From a virus: 21,069 nt of DNA. The position numbers and the translations under genes are program-made. Position 1 is the first letter of the stretch. Each line of letters starts with the position of its first letter. This document shows, piece after piece, positions 14,156 to 19,480 of this stretch. The notes beneath the pieces are model-generated. The model was not told the DNA's origin, made no database searches, and saw nothing but the letters and a program-made list of their open reading frames with translations. The stretch spans positions 1 through 21,069 of IMG/VR virus record IMGVR_UViG_3300017717_000113; one strand, 5' to 3'.

Positions 14156-14381
14156 CAACAATCCAGTAGTAATAAGATACATGGCGTATCACACAGGTGG
14201 AGTACCAAAGACTGTAGAGGCATCTACTCCAGCAGAGATTGCTGAAAAAGAAGGATTTGGCATTGATGACAATCAAGTAGCGATTTTCGTTGGTGGTAAA
14301 TCTGCAACCCCAAACACTCGATTAAAAGAGGGTCAGGTTGTATCTTTTCAGAAAGCTCGCCAAGAGTCTGGTAATAAATAA
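14148..14381 (+). CDS. Ubiquitin-like beta-grasp protein (ThiS/MoaD/Ubl-like)
   Basis: A 77-residue protein. I start it at MANNNPVV since CAGGAGG lies upstream; an earlier in-frame Met (14109) lacks such a site. The visible order is strand (PVVIRYMAYH), strand (PKTVEA), helix (STPAEIAEKEGF), strand (NQVAIFVGGKSA), then TRLKEGQVVSFQKA. This beta-beta-alpha-beta-beta order, with the V-x-V-x-G-x...T-x-L-x-x-G-x-x-V hairpin, is the mark of ThiS/MoaD/ubiquitin-like beta-grasp proteins. The C-terminus is ESGNK instead of Gly-Gly, so either trimming by the JAB peptidase or activation of a different end would be needed. It would be adenylated by the E1 at 17265 and transferred by the E2-like protein. 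A strong terminator follows, so it is likely made in excess of its enzymes. Confidence 0.68.
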   Translation: MANNNPVVIRYMAYHTGGVPKTVEASTPAEIAEKEGFGIDDNQVAIFVGGKSATPNTRLKEGQVVSFQKARQESGNK

Positions 14382-14389
14382 CCTGTTAC

Positions 14390-14424
14390 ACCCCCCTAAG
14401 CAATTAGGGGGGTTTAATTTTTTT
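14390..14424 (+). terminator. Strong Rho-independent terminator after the Ubl gene
   Basis: ACCCCCCTAA pairs perfectly with TTAGGGGGGT over ten base pairs around a GCAA tetraloop, followed by TTTAATTTTTTTC. It begins nine bases after the stop of the beta-grasp gene. No promoter is visible in the 30 bases before the next gene, so the enzyme genes are probably read through from upstream at a reduced level. Confidence 0.9.
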
Positions 14425-14445
14425 CTAATTTAAAAGGAGTTAAAC

Positions 14446-16437
14446 ATGAAAATAACATACGAAAGATTAAATATTGATTCAACAATATTATGTCCAATAT
14501 CTGTTACCAAAGAAAGTACAACAACAATGCTTAACAGGTTCTTTAATTTAAATGAAAACAAAGCTTTTTGGGAAACATTTTTAAACGATTATGAATTGTT
14601 TTATGATTATGACCATAAAAGTTTCTTTTATATTGTAAGAAATGCAAGACTAAGGTTGCGTAAATATTTTTATATGCCACCTATATATGTAAAACTTAAT
14701 TTATTACAAAAAGAGCAATTTGGAGACTTAGAACCTCAGCATATTAGATATCTTCAAAAGTTTGATTATTATAGCAATACAATAAACGAAGATGATTCAA
14801 AATCTTATGAATTTGATAGTGAATTTTCATTTATGTCAGCTTATCATCCTCATGTAGATAGTAACGCTTGTGCGTGTTATGGTAGATGGGCTACTCAAAT
14901 AACAGAAGCATATAGTAACGGCTTGGTTTACCCATTTATGGAAACTATCAGAGCTTATCTAAATGATTATAATGGTAGAAGTACATTTTATAGTATAGAC
15001 CCTTATGCTTTTGACGATAAACATAGTTTAAAAATAAATAATTTTGGCACTTATAAAGAAGATTGGTTAGCTATAAGTTCTAAAATGGAATTTGTTTATG
15101 GCGAACAATGGTTAATGGATTTTTGTGAATATAAAAACCTTAATTATGATATGTATTATAAAATATTTCTTTATTATCAAAATAATGATGTAAGAATGTT
15201 TGATAATGCTGACCAATTACATAGCGTAATGTTTAATGATGTACTGAAACAATATGTGAGTGACTATGATGAATATGTTCATTATAAATATGACATGACA
15301 GAAGAAGAATGGTCTGTTTACACAGAGTTTAAAGAATGGCTTAAACCTTATACTCAAGAAACAATAAATTTATGGTTAACAGAATTTATTCATCATTCTT
15401 ACAGTTCTCCTATTAAAAATGGAGATATTAATGCAATGCAGTATGCAATGGGAACTAGTATATACAGACTAAATAATATGGAACACCTCAGTGATAAATT
15501 AAGACCTGTATTAGAAAGATATTCTGCTATAGGTGTTATTAATTACTTAGAAAATGTTTTGCTTGATGACGATGCTAGAAGAGTTGGAAGCTATAGACAA
15601 GGAAACATGTTTTTATTATTATCTACTAATATTAAACCCAGTCAAATGTATGAATCTTACATTAAATGGGCTGAATATAAAATTGATAATGATAATACAT
15701 CTTTGTTAATGGAAAATTACAGTTCGATATCTAAATCAGCTAGAATGCAAAATCAAGGTTCTTTTGTAGATACTAATATGGAGTTAAAAAGTATTCATTA
15801 CGATATTGATTGGGAAGGTATACAGATGGATGGTTTTAGGCATACATGGATTAATAACTATAAAGACCATTGGAAAGAAATACTAGGGTTAAAATTAGTT
15901 AGAGAGTTAAATCGTTATTGTAATAATATGGTTGAAGACAATGATTTAAATATTAGTAATAGTGATAAAAAACATCTTTTAAACATAATGCTTAACAGAG
16001 AAGAAATAAGAGAAACAACAAATCTTAAAGCACCTAAAATGAAAGATACAATTAGACTTGCTCTTGTCTCAATGCTTAAATATCATAATTTAGGTTTAAC
16101 AGGTGATGTCTATAATGAACTAGTTAGTTTCTTAACAGAACAAAACACTGAATATAGTATGAATGAATTAGTAACAATGATGTCTGGAATTGTAAGTAAT
16201 GATGAAAACAACTTAGAAGAAAAAAGAGAAAAAATGGTAGATATGATATATGTAGCAATACCAGATTTTCCAAAAGACCTAGATGATTTTCATGACTATA
16301 CAATGAAATCTTGGACAATAATACTAAAAAATGCATTTACACACTATAAAATAAACATAACAAACAAAATAAAGGAGTTAAACAATGTACTTAACAATAC
16401 CTCTAGAAATATATCTCAAACTGAACTATTTTCTTAA
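14446..16437 (+). CDS. Large protein with E2-like (UBC-fold) conjugating motif
   Basis: A 663-residue, very Asn/Tyr/Asp-rich protein. Residues 131-148 read SAYHPHVDSNACACYGRW. This matches the E2 active-site flap H-P-N-[IV]-x-S-N-G-x-x-C: His134-Pro135-His136, then Cys144 exactly ten residues after the His, as in eukaryotic E2s (HPNINSNGSIC). A helix and a Y-N-G-R-S-T-F-Y segment follow (residues 150-185), parallel to the E2 helix and N-P-x-x-P segment. Cys142 is a second Cys nearby. Residues about 190-663 match nothing I know. E2 domains are near 150 residues, so this is a fusion or an extended E2. AAAGGAG precedes the ATG. The gene overlaps the JAB gene by 53 bases. I infer transfer of the ubiquitin-like protein; catalysis is not shown. 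Confidence 0.6.
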   Translation: MKITYERLNIDSTILCPISVTKESTTTMLNRFFNLNENKAFWETFLNDYELFYDYDHKSFFYIVRNARLRLRKYFYMPPIYVKLNLLQKEQFGDLEPQHIRYLQKFDYYSNTINEDDSKSYEFDSEFSFMSAYHPHVDSNACACYGRWATQITEAYSNGLVYPFMETIRAYLNDYNGRSTFYSIDPYAFDDKHSLKINNFGTYKEDWLAISSKMEFVYGEQWLMDFCEYKNLNYDMYYKIFLYYQNNDVRMFDNADQLHSVMFNDVLKQYVSDYDEYVHYKYDMTEEEWSVYTEFKEWLKPYTQETINLWLTEFIHHSYSSPIKNGDINAMQYAMGTSIYRLNNMEHLSDKLRPVLERYSAIGVINYLENVLLDDDARRVGSYRQGNMFLLLSTNIKPSQMYESYIKWAEYKIDNDNTSLLMENYSSISKSARMQNQGSFVDTNMELKSIHYDIDWEGIQMDGFRHTWINNYKDHWKEILGLKLVRELNRYCNNMVEDNDLNISNSDKKHLLNIMLNREEIRETTNLKAPKMKDTIRLALVSMLKYHNLGLTGDVYNELVSFLTEQNTEYSMNELVTMMSGIVSNDENNLEEKREKMVDMIYVAIPDFPKDLDDFHDYTMKSWTIILKNAFTHYKINITNKIKELNNVLNNTSRNISQTELFS

Positions 16438-17287
16438 ACAATTTCCAACAACAGAATGGTCAGGGCCAGCATGGTATAAGCCTCATTATAGAAAAGGAGA
16501 GAAATTTCCTAAAGGCTTTACACTTGTTCATTTTCATCCCGTTGATTTAGGACATGGTACAGCAACAACAATAGAAGCTGAAGATACTGCAAAAATACTT
16601 CAGAAAACTTGGAAAGATTATCCAGAAACAGAAAAATGTATGATGGGAATTATACATTCTCACCATAATATGGGTGCGTTCTTTAGTGGAACGGATAAAA
16701 ACTGTTTAAAAGATAATGCTCCAATAGAAAACTTTTATTGTTCAACAGTTGTAGCAAGTAAAAAAGAAAAGTTTGCATTTGCTATTAGTTATCAAGACCA
16801 ATATGGCAAAACGCATTTAGTAGAAGCTAATTCTGAGAATATTAATATGCAAATGCCTAATAAAAGCAAAGAACAAGATAAATGGGCTAGAATAGCTAAG
16901 AAAATCAAAGATGATAAAAAGACAACTACTGTTACTAGTTGGTATGATAAAGGAGGCAGTCTTAATCAAGGCAACCTCTTTCCTATGCAGAGTAGACCTA
17001 GTCAATTTGGTAGTTATTATACTAACAATTTTAGTATTAACGCTTATGATGAATACGATAGCGTTATAACTGGGCAAGAAAAAATCATAGATAAACACAG
17101 AAAAGATTCTATGACAGCCGATGACCCTGATTCTGCTTATATATCAAGTTTATATAAAAGTATGAATGCAGGAGAAATTGACCAGTTGTTAGTAGAAGAA
17201 GAACTTGAACTAATGAATCTAAATCCAGCAATAGTAATAGATGAAATAGGCAAGGAGGACAAAGATGAATCAAAAGCATCTGCGTAA
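16385..17287 (+). CDS. JAB/JAMM-family deubiquitinase-like metallopeptidase
   Basis: A 300-residue protein with the complete JAMM zinc-peptidase signature. Glu24 lies in TTEWSGPAWY, and His91-Ser-His93, then Ser101 and Asp104, lie in IIHSHHNMGAFFSGTD, matching E...H-x-H-x7-S-x2-D exactly. The domain runs from about residue 4 to 140. The remaining 160 residues (charged, with two internal Gly/Ser/Gln stretches and an acidic C-terminus) are an added tail of unknown role. JAMM enzymes remove ubiquitin-like proteins or trim their precursors. AAAGGAG precedes the ATG, which lies 53 bases inside the E2-like gene. Its end overlaps the E1 gene by 23 bases. Together with the neighbouring E1 and Ubl, it most likely processes or releases the phage Ubl. 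Confidence 0.88.
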   Translation: MYLTIPLEIYLKLNYFLKQFPTTEWSGPAWYKPHYRKGEKFPKGFTLVHFHPVDLGHGTATTIEAEDTAKILQKTWKDYPETEKCMMGIIHSHHNMGAFFSGTDKNCLKDNAPIENFYCSTVVASKKEKFAFAISYQDQYGKTHLVEANSENINMQMPNKSKEQDKWARIAKKIKDDKKTTTVTSWYDKGGSLNQGNLFPMQSRPSQFGSYYTNNFSINAYDEYDSVITGQEKIIDKHRKDSMTADDPDSAYISSLYKSMNAGEIDQLLVEEELELMNLNPAIVIDEIGKEDKDESKASA

Positions 17288-18008
17288 CAAAGACCTTATA
17301 CCACAAGAAAAACTCAACGATGTAACAGTCGTTGGGTTAGGTGGTATAGGTAGTAGTGTTATTATGTTATTAGCTACTATGGGCTTTAAGTTTATAAGAG
17401 GCTATGATAATGATAACATGGAAGAGCATAATTTTGGCACCACATTATATCCAGAAATATGGTATAATGAGGTTGATAATTCTAAAGCATCAATGGCTGA
17501 AAAAATTATTAAAAGCTACGGAGGTAGTAATGTTGAAATAGATATGCAACAAACTTTGTTTACAGGAGAGGGTCAGGTACTTTCTCCTAAAACAATAGTT
17601 TGTACAGATAGTATGAGCAGTAGAAAGATAGTATATAACAAGTGGCTTGAAAGAGAAGATAGAGAAGTGTTTATAGACCTCAGGATGGATGCACTTTCTA
17701 TGAGCTGTATAACAGCAACACAAGGACTTGATAAATATCAAGATTACTGGTTTCCTAATGGAGAGAGTGGACAAGAAGCTCCCTGCACTATGAAACATAC
17801 AATATTCTGTGCAAACCTAATTAGTGGTATTGGTGTAAATCAACTGTTTAATTACTTGACAGGGAGACCTTTTTATGGCTATATTTGGCAAGGTCTTTCG
17901 CCTTTAGTAATAAAGACAGAAGACTTCAATAGTGGAGAAGTAAATAACACAAACAATATAACTGAGGAGAATGCGTATGCAAATACAAACTCGTACAGTT
18001 ACAACTAA
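17265..18008 (+). CDS. E1/ThiF-like ubiquitin-activating enzyme
   Basis: A 247-residue adenylating enzyme of the ThiF/MoeB/E1 superfamily. Residues 21-30 hold the nucleotide loop VVGLGGIGSS (G-x-G-G-x-G). Asp48-Asn-Asp50 ends the next strand, followed by EEHNFGTTLYP (Asn56), a Lys in NSKASMAEKI (Lys74) and CTDSMSSRKIVYNKW (Asp115, Arg120), the usual order of ATP and Mg ligands. Candidate catalytic Cys are Cys174 (QEAPCTMKH) and Cys182. MoeB-type CxxC zinc pairs are absent. It would adenylate the C-terminus of the Ubl and pass it to the E2-like protein. AGGAGG precedes the ATG. It overlaps the JAB gene at its start and the recombinase gene at its end, so all are one translated unit. Confidence 0.88.
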   Translation: MNQKHLRNKDLIPQEKLNDVTVVGLGGIGSSVIMLLATMGFKFIRGYDNDNMEEHNFGTTLYPEIWYNEVDNSKASMAEKIIKSYGGSNVEIDMQQTLFTGEGQVLSPKTIVCTDSMSSRKIVYNKWLEREDREVFIDLRMDALSMSCITATQGLDKYQDYWFPNGESGQEAPCTMKHTIFCANLISGIGVNQLFNYLTGRPFYGYIWQGLSPLVIKTEDFNSGEVNNTNNITEENAYANTNSYSYN

Positions 18009-18816
18009 TTGGAACGAACAACCTGCGGGGCTGACTTGGTATTTTATAGGTCAGCCCAAAACAGGTAAAACCACAGCGGCCGCTAACTGGTCTGCAAAAG
18101 GTGCTAAAGGTGTCTTAATGATAGATACTGACCTTGGTGCAGACTTTGTTGACGGTGCTAATGTTGTAACAGTTACATCACTTAACCCACCTTTTACAGG
18201 AGAAGGGGATGATAGAAAAATGATACCCCCTCTTGAAAGAGGATTTTACCATAGAGTTGGCCCTAAAAGAGGCGAACCAATGGAGGTTTATTCTTTATTT
18301 GAGGTATATACTTGGATAAAAGATAATTGGAAATCTCTAGGCTATGAAAGCTTGGTAATAGACACAATAGATACTATTAACGAATGGATACAGGAAGCTG
18401 TATGCGAAGAGTTAGGTATAAGTGCAATGGGTCAAGGAGAATGGGGAGCTGATTGGGGTAAAGCAAGAAAGAAAAATGTGGATATAGTTAAGAGATTACA
18501 AACTCTAATGAAAGCACATGGTTCTAACTTAATACTCACTTCCCATAGTAAACAATCCCAAATGAATGATGGCAAAGTGCAATTAAGTCCTGAATTACCA
18601 AGAGGTCTTGGATATGCGCTATGTGCTAAAGCCGATGTAATAGGATACTCAACCGTAGTTAAAGATGAATTGATACCAAAAGTATCTTTTCAAGCTTATG
18701 ACGAAAGAACAGTTGGCTCTAGACTTAAGCCATTAAATGGGCTTGTTCTGCCTTTTACATATACTGATGTAAATAAGGCAATAACCGAATACAAAGAAGA
18801 TGAAGGAGAAAGCTAA
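17977..18816 (+). CDS. Sak4-like RecA-fold ATPase (recombination/annealing)
   Basis: A 279-residue ATPase. Walker A is GQPKTGKTT about 20 residues in; Walker B is SLVIDTIDTINEW at about 125. A polar LILTSHSKQSQ strand (sensor-like) follows at about 185. The G-x-P-K-x-G-K-T form and the short size fit the phage Sak4/AAA_24 family of RecA-like proteins, which work with an SSB in phage recombination; here an SSB-like gene follows directly. I choose the second in-frame ATG (17977) since GAGGAG is then at proper spacing; the first is at 17971. It overlaps the E1 end by 32 bases. It would load on or pair DNA during replication or repair. Confidence 0.82.
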   Translation: MQIQTRTVTTNWNEQPAGLTWYFIGQPKTGKTTAAANWSAKGAKGVLMIDTDLGADFVDGANVVTVTSLNPPFTGEGDDRKMIPPLERGFYHRVGPKRGEPMEVYSLFEVYTWIKDNWKSLGYESLVIDTIDTINEWIQEAVCEELGISAMGQGEWGADWGKARKKNVDIVKRLQTLMKAHGSNLILTSHSKQSQMNDGKVQLSPELPRGLGYALCAKADVIGYSTVVKDELIPKVSFQAYDERTVGSRLKPLNGLVLPFTYTDVNKAITEYKEDEGES

Positions 18817-19427
18817 TGGCGTTATTACAATCAAGTAGTAATACAAAAATGAATAGTGATTTTACTGGTTATTTTGAAGCTGGTATAGAAAAAGTCGAGG
18901 ATAAGAGCGGTCAATATGACTGGGCTGATTGTTGGCTTGATGTACACTTTAAAATAAAAAACAGTAAATACCCACAAGTTCATTCTATCAAAGGTTCTTA
19001 TGAAAAGAATCCTGACGGAACAGTAAGCATCAATAGAGTAGTTAGGCAGTTTAACTATTTAAAAGATGCTATTGGTTTCGAAGGTGGAATCAATACTGAA
19101 GGAGACTGGGAAATGGCTAATGGTGAAAAGATAGACAGTATAGAGTCTACTTTAAACAGCTATATTTCAGAAATGAACGGTAGTGATAATCCTTTGCTAG
19201 AACCGCCTCATAACTACCTAATATATGTTTATAGAGAAGCACCAAAGAAACAAGGTGATAAAACATATAAAAGGGTGTTGGGTAAAATAGTCGATAATGA
19301 TAATGCAGGTAGAAGTGACTTAGAAAGTTATGTAACCTACATGAAACAAAAAGGCTATCTAAAGGAAGCGTCTGAAAATGACACCCCTTCCGCACCAACT
19401 CAACCTCAAAGCGACATGCCATTTTAA
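18816..19427 (+). CDS. Putative single-strand DNA-binding protein, Sak4 partner
   Basis: A 203-residue protein next to the Sak4-like gene, sharing a TAATG stop/start. The core (residues about 14-60, 90-150) alternates strands (FTGYFEAGIEKV, CWLDVHFKIK, NYLIYVYRE, KRVLGKIVDN), fitting an OB-like fold. The last residues PTQPQSDMPF are a flexible Pro/Gln-rich tail ending in D-M-P-F, close to the D-I-P-F acidic tip by which bacterial SSBs recruit partners. Genes beside Sak4 are often SSB-like in phages (for example DUF669). Identity is inferred from context and tail; direct sequence match to SSB is weak. Confidence 0.6.
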   Translation: MALLQSSSNTKMNSDFTGYFEAGIEKVEDKSGQYDWADCWLDVHFKIKNSKYPQVHSIKGSYEKNPDGTVSINRVVRQFNYLKDAIGFEGGINTEGDWEMANGEKIDSIESTLNSYISEMNGSDNPLLEPPHNYLIYVYREAPKKQGDKTYKRVLGKIVDNDNAGRSDLESYVTYMKQKGYLKEASENDTPSAPTQPQSDMPF

Positions 19428-19456
19428 TGGAGCTTTATGTTGAAGTAGCTATAGGG

Positions 19457-19476
19457 AGCCCCCACCAAAGGGGGCT
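19457..19476 (+). terminator. GC hairpin before the primase start
   Basis: AGCCCCC pairs with GGGGGCT over seven base pairs around ACCAAA, followed by TCTTATG. It lies 30 bases past the SSB-like stop and four bases before the ATG at 19481. The poor T-run suggests partial termination, or a translational control hairpin that covers the G-rich site of the primase gene. Confidence 0.5.
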
Positions 19477-19480
19477 TCTT

